A stretch of 52,003 bases of DNA from Acidimicrobiaceae bacterium (GCA_003160635.1 PMLV01000137.1:1-52003), one strand, 5' to 3'. Shown: positions 26,990 to 35,376, counted from the first letter of the stretch. Numbers and translations are program-made. The notes: generated from the sequence alone by a model not told the origin.

Positions 26990-27440
26990 AAAGTCCGGTG
27001 CGAGCACACGCTCGACATCCACTCCATCACCACCAACCGCCGCGAGTGGTTCTACTGGGCGGTGGTCTTCGCAACGTTCTGCCTGGGGACGGCACTGGGG
27101 GACTTCACGACGACGACGCTCGGCCCCGGGTATCTCGCTTCGGCACTCGTCTTCTGCGCGGTCATCGTGGTGCCGTGGGCGGGGGGAGGTTCCTCAGGTG
27201 GAACAGCGTCTTCGCCTTCTGGTTCGCCTGCGTCATCACCCGCCCGGTCGGCGCGTCCTTCGCCGACTACTTCTCCAAGTCGCACGGCCTGAGCGGCGCG
27301 AACTTCGGCGACTGGCAGACGGCGCTGGTGCTGACCGCCATCGTGGTCGTCCTCGTGATGTACACGGCGAAGGCTCGATACGACATCCAGTCCCCCGACG
27401 TGGAGATCGCCGGCGGAGTCCGAGATGCAGTGGTGCAGCG
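26990..27440 (+). pseudogene. Membrane protein relic (COG4705-like)
   Basis: Two frames carry the C-terminal half of a small membrane protein. Frame one reads TLDIHSITTNRREWFYWAVV and then FATFCLGTALGDFTTTTLGP with GYLASALVF. After a GGGGGG run at about 27181-27186 the other frame continues with NSVFAFWFACVITRPVGASF and TALVLTAIVVVLVMY. The H-S-I-T-T-x-R-R-E-x-F-Y-W and R-P-x-G-A-S-F-A-D pattern fits the COG4705 membrane-anchored family. The 5' half is absent and no stop ends the frame before it runs into the convergent SDR. Confidence 0.65.
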
Positions 27441-27442
27441 GT

Positions 27443-28192
27443 TCAGCGGTAGTAGCCCGATCCGCCGTCGACGAAGAGCGTCTGTCCGGTCACGAACTCC
27501 CCGGGTCCCGAGAGGTAGACGACGGCGGCGCCAATGTCGCGGTACGGATCGCCGTCGCGCCGTAACGGGATCCGTTGGAGCAGCTCGTCGTCGAGCCAGT
27601 GGGCGGTCTCCCACTTCTCCGGGTTGTGGGCGAACGGGCAGATGGTGTTCACCCGGATGCCCGCCGGCCCCCATTCCCAGGCCCCGACCTTGGTCACCAG
27701 GCGGATGCCTTCCTTTGCCGATCCGTACGCCAGCATGCCCTCGGTTCCCGCCGTCCCACCGCCGGACCCGAAGTTGACGATGGAGCCACCGCCCCGGGCG
27801 ACCAGGTGGGGATGGCAGAGCTGCATCATCCGGACCGTGGAGAGGACGCCCGACTCCCACGACACGAGCATGTCGTCATCGCTCACCTCGATGAAGGGGA
27901 TGAAGGCCCGGAACTGTTGGGCCAGGTTCACCAGGATGTCGACTCCGCCGAACTCCTCCACCGCCTGGCCCACCACGGATGCGCACTGCTCGCGTTCGGT
28001 CAGGTCACCGCTGAGCGCGATGGAGCGCTGGCCGCCCTCTCGTAGCCGGACGGCGAGATCCTCCGCTGCCTGGGTGTTGATGTCGACGATGGCCACGTCG
28101 GCGCCGGCGTCCGCCAGGGCACGCACGACACCGGTCCCGATCTGACCGGCACCGCCGGAGACGATGGCAATTTTGTTCTCGAGTGGAGGCAT
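27443..28192 (-). CDS. SDR family oxidoreductase
   Basis: A 249-residue SDR with SGGAGQIG at 12-19, where Ser replaces the usual Thr. NNAG is altered to NLAQ at 89-92. Ser143 and Tyr156-x3-Lys160 (YGSAK) are intact and the C-terminus is VDGGSGYYR. The altered NNAG motif is uncommon, since its Asn stabilises the central sheet and the catalytic network. ATG 28192 has a G-rich site (GGGGGT) directly upstream. A 10-bp inverted repeat lies in its leader at 28245-28274. Confidence 0.85.
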   Translation of the reverse strand: MPPLENKIAIVSGGAGQIGTGVVRALADAGADVAIVDINTQAAEDLAVRLREGGQRSIALSGDLTEREQCASVVGQAVEEFGGVDILVNLAQQFRAFIPFIEVSDDDMLVSWESGVLSTVRMMQLCHPHLVARGGGSIVNFGSGGGTAGTEGMLAYGSAKEGIRLVTKVGAWEWGPAGIRVNTICPFAHNPEKWETAHWLDDELLQRIPLRRDGDPYRDIGAAVVYLSGPGEFVTGQTLFVDGGSGYYR

Positions 28193-28244
28193 ACCCCCAT
28201 TCTCGCCTGCCGGCCGGGTACCTCGCCGAATGTCCGACGAGACG

Positions 28245-28274
28245 GCCACCGGCCGGTCGCGGGTGGCCGGTGGC
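28245..28274. repeat. 10-bp perfect inverted repeat
   Basis: GCCACCGGCC and GGCCGGTGGC are separated by 10 nt. The hairpin lies 53-82 bp upstream of the SDR start. It could regulate that leader, or it may be a remnant terminator. Confidence 0.4.
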
Positions 28275-28359
28275 GGGTGGGCGGGAGTCCGCCGAGTGCC
28301 AGCTCGACCGCATAGACGTTCATCTTTGTTCACTTGGTAGTGCGTAAATTGCTTCAGGG

Positions 28360-28690
28360 ATGACTACGACACAAGTGGCGTTCTTCGTGACCGTGTTCGA
28401 TCGCAGCGAGTCGCAGCGAGTCGTTGCGCGAGCGTAAGAAGCTCAAGACCCGACGGTCCATAGAGGACGCCGCTCTCGAACTCTTCGCCGCGCAGGGCTT
28501 TGAGGGGACCACCGTGGAGCAGATCGCTGACCTGGCTGAAGTCTTGACCACGACGTTCTGTCGTTTTCCCGAGCAAGGCTGACGTGATTCTTGGCGACAA
28601 CAACCGCCAGCTCGCTGCCCTCGAAGAAGCATCCTCGCCCAACCCACAGGTGTGAGCGACCTGGGCGCAGTCCGACACGCCATCCTCGGG
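28360..28690 (+). pseudogene. TetR-family regulator gene, broken and truncated
   Basis: ATG 28360 begins a frame that goes wrong at a 10-bp tandem duplication (28401-28420). Deleting one copy restores RSESLRERKKLKTRRSIEDA and then ALELFAAQGFEGTTVEQIAD, a textbook TetR DNA-binding domain. A second shift is needed near 28568 (the FPSKADVILGDN stretch) and a third near 28625 (ILAQPTGVSDLGAVRHAILG). The coding trace then stops at about 28690, where SDR sequence on the other strand begins. About 110 codons of roughly 200 remain. Confidence 0.85.
28401..28420. repeat. 10-bp tandem duplication inside the TetR relic
   Basis: TCGCAGCGAG occurs twice in a row. The unit length is not a multiple of three, so it shifts the frame. 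Its removal restores continuous TetR homology on both sides. Confidence 0.9.
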
Positions 28691-28748
28691 CCGCCCCGGT
28701 CACGGCCACGGATCGAGCATCGAATCGCAGTTCATCTAATTCAGACAT
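28685..28748 (-). pseudogene. SDR N-terminal remnant
   Basis: From the ATG at 28748 the minus strand reads MSELDELRFDARSVAVTGAA and RG, the first beta strand and glycine loop of an SDR similar to the intact one at 6785-7696 (NELRFDGRSVIVTGGGRG). Homology stops after about 22 codons, exactly where the opposing TetR relic ends. Confidence 0.7.
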
Positions 28749-28807
28749 CTCCGCTGAGACTCATTCGGATTTGAAACGATGCAAGATCGAATCGTCTTGC
28801 GCTGGGA

Positions 28808-30202
28808 TCAGAGACTCCCGCCGATCACCGCCAGGTCGTCCATGAGAAGCTCATCGACTGCGGCAAGCTTCTCGTCTCCCTCGTAGGGCTTGAGGTAGCC
28901 GCTGCGGGCCGCGAAGCTCTCGATGAGCTCCTGTGGGACGCCGCCGCCTGTGATCTCCTCGATGCTCAGGCCGATTCGCTTGGCGATCGCTGCCAGCCGG
29001 TCACGGTCAAGCCCGAAGAAGCGGATGCCGTTCTCGCCGAGCATGGCCCGGATGTCGTCTTCGGGTACCCCAGCGAACGCTGCGCGCAGGTACTGCTTGG
29101 TCTGGGGCCAGGTGGACTCCTGATGAGGGTAGTCCCTTCCGAACAGGATCGTCTCCACCCCCAACTCGTGGCGCCGCTCGACCTCCGCCCGGTGGATGAA
29201 CGACGCACCGGCCAGACAGTGGGTCTGCCAGTACTCGCTGGGTCGACGCTTGGCAGGAATCTGGTCGCGGTTGCGCTCCCAGACATCGTCGAGGTGGGCC
29301 AGCGTCGCGGGGATCCAGTCGAGGCGGATCTCTGCCAGTTCGAGCTTGAGGTCGGGGTGCCGGTCGAACACCCCGCCGAGCATCATCTGCCACAGCGGCT
29401 GGCGAGAATCGAGGTTCTTGTTCACGAAGTCATGGAAGAACCGAAGCGACTCATCCGCGATGGCGTCAGCGTGCCGGATCATGGCGTCGAGCTCGTTGGT
29501 GCCCGCAGCCGCCACCACATCGTCGTACATCTTCTCGACCTGGGGGAACGCCATGCCGATCATCGTGCCGAAGCCCGCATGCACGACCACGGCCAGGTTG
29601 CGCTCCGCGCACTTTGCCCAGAACGGGTCCCAAGATGCGTCGGAGAGGGGTGGCATCGCCGCATGCTTGAGATAGCCCGGGCCGTACACGCCCACGAACT
29701 TGTGGTCGGCGATCCAGTCGAGCTCGGCGAGCTGCGCGTCCATGTCGACGCACGGGCCGATGGCACCGGTGATCAAGAGGCGGTCGGGGGCGAACCCGAA
29801 GGCGTCGGAGCAATAACGGTTCCAGCCTTTCGCCCCGGCCTCCCACGCCTCAAGGCCGTAGTCGCGGCCGGACACATTGTGGAACATGTCACCGAGGCGG
29901 GAATCGCCCAGGTAGATGAGCTCGGCGGCGATGCCCTCACGGTCCATGTCCGCCAGGCGCAACACCGGGTCGTAAAGACCGTGCCAATCATCGCGCTGCG
30001 CCGCTTGGTGCTCGGCATTGACCCTCTCGCCACCCCCCACCTTTGCGCCGATGCAGTAGATGGCGTTCGGGTAGATCTCGTCGCAGTCCCGGTGGAGCTG
30101 GTCGAGCAACCCGTGAAACTCCTTGGGCAGGTACTCGGGCCACAGCTCCTTGGGGACACCGGCGTGAGAATCACACGAGACGATGATGACTTTTTCGCTC
30201 AT
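28808..30202 (-). CDS. PF04909 amidohydrolase-fold metalloenzyme (paralogue 2)
   Basis: A 464-residue paralogue of the enzyme at 3441. It has Asp11-Ser-His13 (CDSHAGVPKELW), VVVHAGFG in mid-chain, PSEYW...CLAGASFIHRAEV and GRDYPHQESTW. ATG 30202 lies behind AAAGGAGG. It is preceded on the same strand, 109 bp away, by the TauD dioxygenase at 30312; the same order recurs at 46067-48397. The role is probably metal-dependent hydrolysis or decarboxylation of a product made by that oxygenase, which is an inference from pairing. Confidence 0.88.
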   Translation of the reverse strand: MSEKVIIVSCDSHAGVPKELWPEYLPKEFHGLLDQLHRDCDEIYPNAIYCIGAKVGGGERVNAEHQAAQRDDWHGLYDPVLRLADMDREGIAAELIYLGDSRLGDMFHNVSGRDYGLEAWEAGAKGWNRYCSDAFGFAPDRLLITGAIGPCVDMDAQLAELDWIADHKFVGVYGPGYLKHAAMPPLSDASWDPFWAKCAERNLAVVVHAGFGTMIGMAFPQVEKMYDDVVAAAGTNELDAMIRHADAIADESLRFFHDFVNKNLDSRQPLWQMMLGGVFDRHPDLKLELAEIRLDWIPATLAHLDDVWERNRDQIPAKRRPSEYWQTHCLAGASFIHRAEVERRHELGVETILFGRDYPHQESTWPQTKQYLRAAFAGVPEDDIRAMLGENGIRFFGLDRDRLAAIAKRIGLSIEEITGGGVPQELIESFAARSGYLKPYEGDEKLAAVDELLMDDLAVIGGSL

Positions 30203-30311
30203 GACGCCTCCTTTCTTTTCGATGAAAATTCGATCCGAATATGCCATGACCACCTCAACCTTTCGTCCTGGCCACGACGGCGGTCAACGTCGGCGGATTC
30301 CGCGACACTGA

Positions 30312-31181
30312 TCACTTCCCTGCAGCCTTCTGGAACACAGGTATGTTCACCTCGTCAGGGTCGAGGTTGAAAGGGCCACCGACCTTGCGGAGTGTGCGCT
30401 CGGGGCCGTCGAGGGTCACTGTGCCACGGCCGTGTTGGGTGGTGATATTGTCCCACACGACGAGGTCGCCTGTCCGCCATTCGTGCGCCAAGATGGTCGA
30501 CGGTTCGTACAGGTAACTAAAGAGCTCGGCCAGCAGGGCCTCGTTCTCCTCTGAGGAGAGTCCGAGGATCTCGATGGTGGCCTGCTGCGACACGTACAGC
30601 AACATTCGACCAGTTCGTGGGTGGCGCACGATTACGGGCCTGACCGTGGACCGCGATGTGTCGTAGTAGGCGTCGATAACATCCTGGTCACCACCACGAT
30701 TCGGGTACTTGTGTTCGAACCCGTGACGGGCTTCGAGACCCTCGAGCCGGGCGCGGAACTCCTCGGGAAGCCGGTCCCAAGTCTCACCCATGCTCACAAA
30801 GGTGGTGGGCGCAGAGGGTGGTTCGACTTGGACGCCGTACAGCGAGAGTATGCGCTCGAAACGACGGGCCCACATGTTATCGCAGTGAAAAAGCAGTCGC
30901 CCGTAAGGGGCCGCGCCATGTTCCATCTTGTTGGACACGACCCGTGGCCGCTTCTCGGCTGCCGCGAGCTCGACCGGCACCTCCTCCCCGATCAGGCCGT
31001 ACACGATCGAACGCTGCATGTCCTCTTCGATGTCCAGGTTGCGAAACACCAGGACGCTCCGCTCGTCGAAGGCTGCCCGGAGCTGGGCCAGCACCTCCTC
31101 GTCCAGCGGACTACTGGGTTCGAATCCTTCAACCTCGGCACCGAATGCCGGGGTCAACGCCCGTAGTTTCAATTGTGACAT
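30312..31181 (-). CDS. TauD/TfdA-family dioxygenase
   Basis: A 289-residue enzyme with His99-x-Asp101 (FHCDNMW), His250 (WDNITTQHGRG) and probable 2-oxoglutarate Arg262 (ERTLRKV). ATG 31181 is preceded by AAGGAG at 5 nt; a GTG two codons upstream is less well placed. It is very close to the enzyme at 9740 over GFEHKYPNRGGDQDVID and HPRTGRMLLYVSQQATIEIL. It is likely co-transcribed with the amidohydrolase downstream. Confidence 0.9.
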   Translation of the reverse strand: MSQLKLRALTPAFGAEVEGFEPSSPLDEEVLAQLRAAFDERSVLVFRNLDIEEDMQRSIVYGLIGEEVPVELAAAEKRPRVVSNKMEHGAAPYGRLLFHCDNMWARRFERILSLYGVQVEPPSAPTTFVSMGETWDRLPEEFRARLEGLEARHGFEHKYPNRGGDQDVIDAYYDTSRSTVRPVIVRHPRTGRMLLYVSQQATIEILGLSSEENEALLAELFSYLYEPSTILAHEWRTGDLVVWDNITTQHGRGTVTLDGPERTLRKVGGPFNLDPDEVNIPVFQKAAGK

Positions 31182-31722
31182 CTCCACTCCTTCATTAGTC
31201 GGTGTTCAGTGGTCCGAATCTCTACGAGACCATCGTCGACGGGAGGGTAACCAGCATCTGGGTAGGTCATACCACCTAACGCGCCGTTCCCGCTTCATGT
31301 AGGACGAAGGCGAAGTTCGTCGAAACGGAGCGCGGCTCGAGCAAGCCATCGATGATGTCATCGTGCGAATCGCCGGTTACGACCCACCTGGTGTCTCCGT
31401 GCAACCGGACAACGTCGCGCTCGGTACACCCACCTGGGCCCTCATGCCCCGCCGCGGCAGGCACATCAGCAGGCCCGGGAACGAACCAACCCACCCTTCC
31501 CGGCTTGGGTGAATAGAACATGAGCACTGCAACATGAGCACCCTGCGGATCGGACCACGACGCACTTGGACAACCGGCCGCCCACCTTCACGTGCCCTAT
31601 CATCTCATCTGCTACCCCTGCTCTGTCACTTGGTGAAGGGCTCGGGCCGGGCGTCGGCACGGCGCCTTTCATAAGGACCACAGGGACCAGTTATGCCTCA
31701 CGAGGCAGGGGGACAGAACAGA
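31182..31722. other. 541-bp region without an intact gene
   Basis: This is the divergent control region between the TauD gene and the binding lipoprotein. A minus-strand frame at about 31276-31430 ends in RDVVRLHGDTRWVVTG and FVLHEAGTAR and looks like the C-terminus of a real protein, possibly SnoaL-like, but it has no start. I see no strong promoter or terminator. Confidence 0.4.
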
Positions 31723-33015
31723 ATGGTGCACTCCAGACGGACTCGCACGACGATCGCTGCACTTTCCATCGTCGCCGCACTCGCCATGGCGGGCTGCCTC
31801 TCGTCGCAAGGTACATCGGCGCCGTCGACCACCAGTGGTGGGAGGGGGGGCACCGTGTTGGTGTCGTCGGTACGTGCCCTACGTTCTAATGACGTGTTGG
31901 CGAAGAAAGCCAGCAGTACGCCATTCAAGATTGGATACATCGAGGAGGCTGTCTCGCTGGGGGCTGGGAGCAGCAACCCGTACACCATTCCCGCATTCCA
32001 GGCCTGGGCGAAGTGGCAGAACGCCAATGGAGGCATCGGCGGCCATCCGATCCAGGTGGTGGTCCAACGCGAGCCCGCCAACCCTGGAATCGCCCTGACC
32101 GACGTCCAGAACATGATTAGTCAGGGAATCGTCGCACTGGTTTCGGACGACACCTCGGACGAGTCGTCCTGGGCCAGCTTGGTCACGAAGGACGGCATCC
32201 CGACCTTCGAAGGAACCAGTGGCAGTGTCGACTTGGCCGTCAGCCCGGTCAACTTCAGCACCCAGGTATCCCTGTTCTCCACCCCGGCGGCCATCGTCGC
32301 CGCGGCGAAGCAGGTCGGGAGCAAAGACATGGCCGTGTTCTACTGCGCCGAGATCCCGCAGTGTGCGCAGTCAGTGCCCGCCTTTGCCGGGGCGGGTAAG
32401 AAGATCGGCGTGAGTGTCCCCTTCAGTACCTCGATCCTGGGTAGCGCACCCAACTTCACGGCCCAGTGCGTGACCGCCAAGTCGCATGGTGCCACCTCCT
32501 TGGAGGTTGCGGACGCTTCCCAGATCATCACAAGGGTGGCATCAGACTGCGCCCAACAGGGCTACACGCCACACGAGATCACCGACAGTCTCAATATCCA
32601 GCTCAGCTTCGCGAAGACTCCGGGAATGAACGGTCTGATCTCCTTCGAGTCCACGATGCCGTTCTTCGACACCAGCTTCCCCGGCATCAAGACCATGACC
32701 GTTGCATTCAACAAATACGATCCAGGCCTCACCAAGATGTCCGGCTACGGCGACTTGGCGACCAACCAGTGGACCACCGGACTCCTTATTGCGGCCGGAG
32801 CGAAGGCAGGGGGCGTCGGCACCACTCACCCGATCACGTCGGCGGCATTGCTCAAGGGCATGTATGCCCTGCACTCGACCAATCTGGGCGGGATGATTCC
32901 CACGGAAACCTTCACGGCCGGAAAGGCGCAGATGAACAAGTGCTGGTTCTGGGCCGCCATCAAGAACAACAAGTTCACGATGCCATACGGGACGAAAATA
33001 GCCTGCGCCAGCTGA
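31723..33015 (+). CDS. Branched-chain-type ABC solute-binding lipoprotein
   Basis: A 430-residue LivK-like protein. Positively charged SRRTRTT is followed by a hydrophobic segment and the lipobox A-M-A-G-C at about residues 20-24, so it should be lipid-anchored. An S/T/G-rich linker leads to FKIGYIEEAVSLGAGSSNPY. It is a paralogue of the protein at 22080 (PFFDT...IKTMTV...KYDP; Cys pair in FYCAEIPQC). ATG 31723 has AGGGGGAC upstream; an earlier ATG at 31693 is less likely. No permease or ATPase gene adjoins it. The SDR 11 bp downstream probably shares its mRNA. Confidence 0.87.
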   Translation: MVHSRRTRTTIAALSIVAALAMAGCLSSQGTSAPSTTSGGRGGTVLVSSVRALRSNDVLAKKASSTPFKIGYIEEAVSLGAGSSNPYTIPAFQAWAKWQNANGGIGGHPIQVVVQREPANPGIALTDVQNMISQGIVALVSDDTSDESSWASLVTKDGIPTFEGTSGSVDLAVSPVNFSTQVSLFSTPAAIVAAAKQVGSKDMAVFYCAEIPQCAQSVPAFAGAGKKIGVSVPFSTSILGSAPNFTAQCVTAKSHGATSLEVADASQIITRVASDCAQQGYTPHEITDSLNIQLSFAKTPGMNGLISFESTMPFFDTSFPGIKTMTVAFNKYDPGLTKMSGYGDLATNQWTTGLLIAAGAKAGGVGTTHPITSAALLKGMYALHSTNLGGMIPTETFTAGKAQMNKCWFWAAIKNNKFTMPYGTKIACAS

Positions 33016-33026
33016 ACGATCACCTC

Positions 33027-33836
33027 ATGGACCTCGGCCTGACCGGCAAAGTCGCCGTCGTGACCGGGGCCAGCAGGGGTATCGGCCGAGCGGTGGCCGA
33101 CGAGCTCGTCGCCAGCGGAGTCAAGGTCGTCATATCGGCCCGTGGTGCCGAGGATCTCCACCGTGCCGTTGAGGAACTGCGACAGGGCGCGCCCCTACCA
33201 GGTGAGGATTCCGTCCTCGCTGTCGTAGGCGACGCCACCGAGGAGAGCACGACTGTTGCGATCGGGAAGGCTGCGGCCCGGCTCGGGGGCGCCGACATCC
33301 TGGTCAACAACGCCGGCGGTGAGAGCGGTCACCTGCCATTCGATCAACTCTCCGACGAGGACTGGGATGACGCCTACCGGCTCAACGTGGTCAGCGGCGT
33401 GCGGCTGACGCGGGCGCTTCTTCCGCACATGCGTGGGCGACGTTGGGGTCGTATCGTCAACGTGTCGTCCTACACCGCCCGGGTCCCAGAGCCATTCTGC
33501 GCCCCGTACTCCGCGGCCAAGGCGGCGCTGGTGAACGTGACCCGGAACCTCTCTCGCGCCTACGGGTCGGAGGGTATCTGCGCCAACTGCGTGCTTCCGG
33601 GGCTCACCTACACGGAGGGGGCGGCATCCGTCTTCGAAGACGCGATGGCCGCAACCGGGCGTTCGGAGGAAGCACTGGTCGAGAGCATGCTCCGGAGAGC
33701 ACCCATCGACGTGGGTCGGATGGGTACGGCAGCCGAAGTCGCCGCCGCGGTGATCTTTCTCTGCTCCGAACGAGCTTCGTGGATCACCGGCATTGCTCTA
33801 CCCATTGACGGAGGAACGATCCGCAGCGCACCCTGA
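33027..33836 (+). CDS. SDR family oxidoreductase
   Basis: A 269-residue classical SDR with TGASRGIG at 13-20, NNAG at 94-97, Ser148 and Tyr161-x3-Lys165 (YSAAK); its end is LPIDGGTIRSAP. Sequence layout is close to 3-oxoacyl-ACP-reductase-type enzymes. It follows the binding lipoprotein by 11 bp on the same strand and is bounded downstream by a strong hairpin. Confidence 0.9.
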   Translation: MDLGLTGKVAVVTGASRGIGRAVADELVASGVKVVISARGAEDLHRAVEELRQGAPLPGEDSVLAVVGDATEESTTVAIGKAAARLGGADILVNNAGGESGHLPFDQLSDEDWDDAYRLNVVSGVRLTRALLPHMRGRRWGRIVNVSSYTARVPEPFCAPYSAAKAALVNVTRNLSRAYGSEGICANCVLPGLTYTEGAASVFEDAMAATGRSEEALVESMLRRAPIDVGRMGTAAEVAAAVIFLCSERASWITGIALPIDGGTIRSAP

Positions 33837-33867
33837 CTGCGCTCGCAAGAACCACGTCCGGGCAGCA

Positions 33868-33900
33868 AGAGACCCCGGTGGCTCGGCCACCGGGGTCTCT
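33868..33900. terminator. Strong bidirectional terminator hairpin
   Basis: AGAGACCCCGGTGGC, the loop TCG, then GCCACCGGGGTCTCT form a perfect 15-bp stem, followed by GTCTTCTCTC. It lies between convergent SDR (+) and amidohydrolase (-) genes and could stop both transcripts. Confidence 0.85.
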
Positions 33901-33923
33901 GTCTTCTCTCGGGGGGGGAGAGA

Positions 33924-35315
33924 TCAGACGCGGACAGCCGCCAACCCGGCAAAGTCCTCCTGCAGCACCTTGTCGACCATCGGAATCTGGCTGTCACCCT
34001 CCGCCGGCTTCAGGTAGCCCCCTCGCAGTGCGAAGCTCTCGAGGAGCGGTCCGGTGACGGGCTCGCCCGCATGGATTTCGTCAACGGTGGGTCCGATGCG
34101 CCGGGCAATCTCGGCCAGCCGGTCCCGGTCCAGCTTCAAGAATCGGATGGCGTTCTCGCCCAGTATGAGCCGCAACTCGTCCTCGGGCACCCCCTCGAAA
34201 GCATCCCTCCACCAATCACGGGTGTTGGGCCACGTGCTCTCCGGATGCGGATAGTCCCGGCCGAACAGCATCGTCTCGACGCCGATCTCGTGGCGCATCT
34301 CCACCTCGGCCTTGTGGATGAACGACGCCCCGGCCATGCAGTTGGACTGCCAGTACTCACTCGGCTTGCGCTTGGCCGGCAGATCCGCTCGGTGCTCCTC
34401 GTAGAATTTGTCCAGGTGGGCGAGCGTGGCCGGAATCCAGTCCAGCCGGATTTCGGTGGGCATGTACCGCAGTCCCGGATACCGGTCGAAGACTCCGCCG
34501 AGCATCATCTGCCACATGGGACGCCGGGCATCCACGCTGCGGTTGAGGAAGTTGCTGAAGAACTCGAGCGACTCCTCGGAAACCGCTCCGGCATGGGCAA
34601 ACAGCTCGTCGATGTCGGTCGAGTTCGCCGCCTTCGCTACATCATTGTAAATCCGCTCCAACTCTGGGAATACCGCACCTTGCTCGGTCCCGAAGCCGGC
34701 ATGAACGATGACGGCCAGGTTGCGCTCTTCGCACACCGACCAGAAGCGATTCCAGTAGGGGTCGAAAAGGGGTGGCATCCCCTCATGGTGCAAGTACCCC
34801 GGGCCGTAGGTACCGGTGAAGCCGTGGTCGGAGATCCACTCCAGTTCTTTCACCGTAAGGTCCATATCGACACACGGCCCGATGGCCGCAGTCAGGAGGA
34901 ACCGGTCGAGAGCGAACCCGAAGTTGTCCGCCGCCCACCGGTTCCAGGCCCGTGCGCCGGCTTCCCACGCATCGAGGGAGAACTCTCGGTTCGTCACGTT
35001 GTGGAACAGGTCCCCGAGACGATTGTCGCCGAGGTATATGAGCTCGGCCGTGACTCCTTCGCGATCCATGTCGGCCATCCGCAGTACCGGGTCGTGGAGC
35101 CCATGCCATCCCGTACGGTGGATTTCTTCGTGTTCGGGGTAGACGCCGAACTGGTGCTTGGAGCCCAGAAGGGCGATGGCGAGCGGGTAGAGCTCGTTGT
35201 CCTTGCTCAGGCCGGGGAGCAAATCGTGGAACCGGCTCTCGAGATACTCGGCCCACAACTCCTTGGGCATCCCCGCATGGGAGTCCGACGAAACGACGAT
35301 GACTCTCTCGACCAT
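33924..35315 (-). CDS. PF04909 amidohydrolase-fold metalloenzyme (paralogue 3)
   Basis: A 463-residue paralogue of the enzymes at 3441 and 28808. It has Asp11-Ser-His13 (SDSHAGMPKELW), VIVHAGFGTEQG, PSEYWQSNCMAGASFIHKAE and GRDYPHPESTW. ATG 35315 has GGGAGGG immediately upstream. A TATAC-N3-CTATA element lies 49 bp upstream. Unlike paralogue 2 it has no TauD partner next to it; its divergent neighbour is a VOC protein. Confidence 0.88.
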   Translation of the reverse strand: MVERVIVVSSDSHAGMPKELWAEYLESRFHDLLPGLSKDNELYPLAIALLGSKHQFGVYPEHEEIHRTGWHGLHDPVLRMADMDREGVTAELIYLGDNRLGDLFHNVTNREFSLDAWEAGARAWNRWAADNFGFALDRFLLTAAIGPCVDMDLTVKELEWISDHGFTGTYGPGYLHHEGMPPLFDPYWNRFWSVCEERNLAVIVHAGFGTEQGAVFPELERIYNDVAKAANSTDIDELFAHAGAVSEESLEFFSNFLNRSVDARRPMWQMMLGGVFDRYPGLRYMPTEIRLDWIPATLAHLDKFYEEHRADLPAKRKPSEYWQSNCMAGASFIHKAEVEMRHEIGVETMLFGRDYPHPESTWPNTRDWWRDAFEGVPEDELRLILGENAIRFLKLDRDRLAEIARRIGPTVDEIHAGEPVTGPLLESFALRGGYLKPAEGDSQIPMVDKVLQEDFAGLAAVRV

Positions 35316-35363
35316 GACCCTCCCTAAGCTCACGGCGCAGCCATCGCGGCTGCATGTTCCTAC

Positions 35364-35376
35364 TATACGCCCTATA
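35364..35376. promoter_or_regulatory. TATAC-N3-CTATA element
   Basis: TATACGCCCTATA resembles the dyads at 1112, 1126 and 11556. It sits in the 125-bp divergent gap before amidohydrolase 33924-35315 (-) and the VOC gene (+). On the plus strand TATAAT at 35373-35378 also makes a good -10 hexamer. Confidence 0.4.

Noticed and set aside
29123..30370. Long plus-strand frame opposite the amidohydrolase at 28808
   Set aside because: Composition and lack of motifs show it is a shadow; the same is true at 34071-35327.
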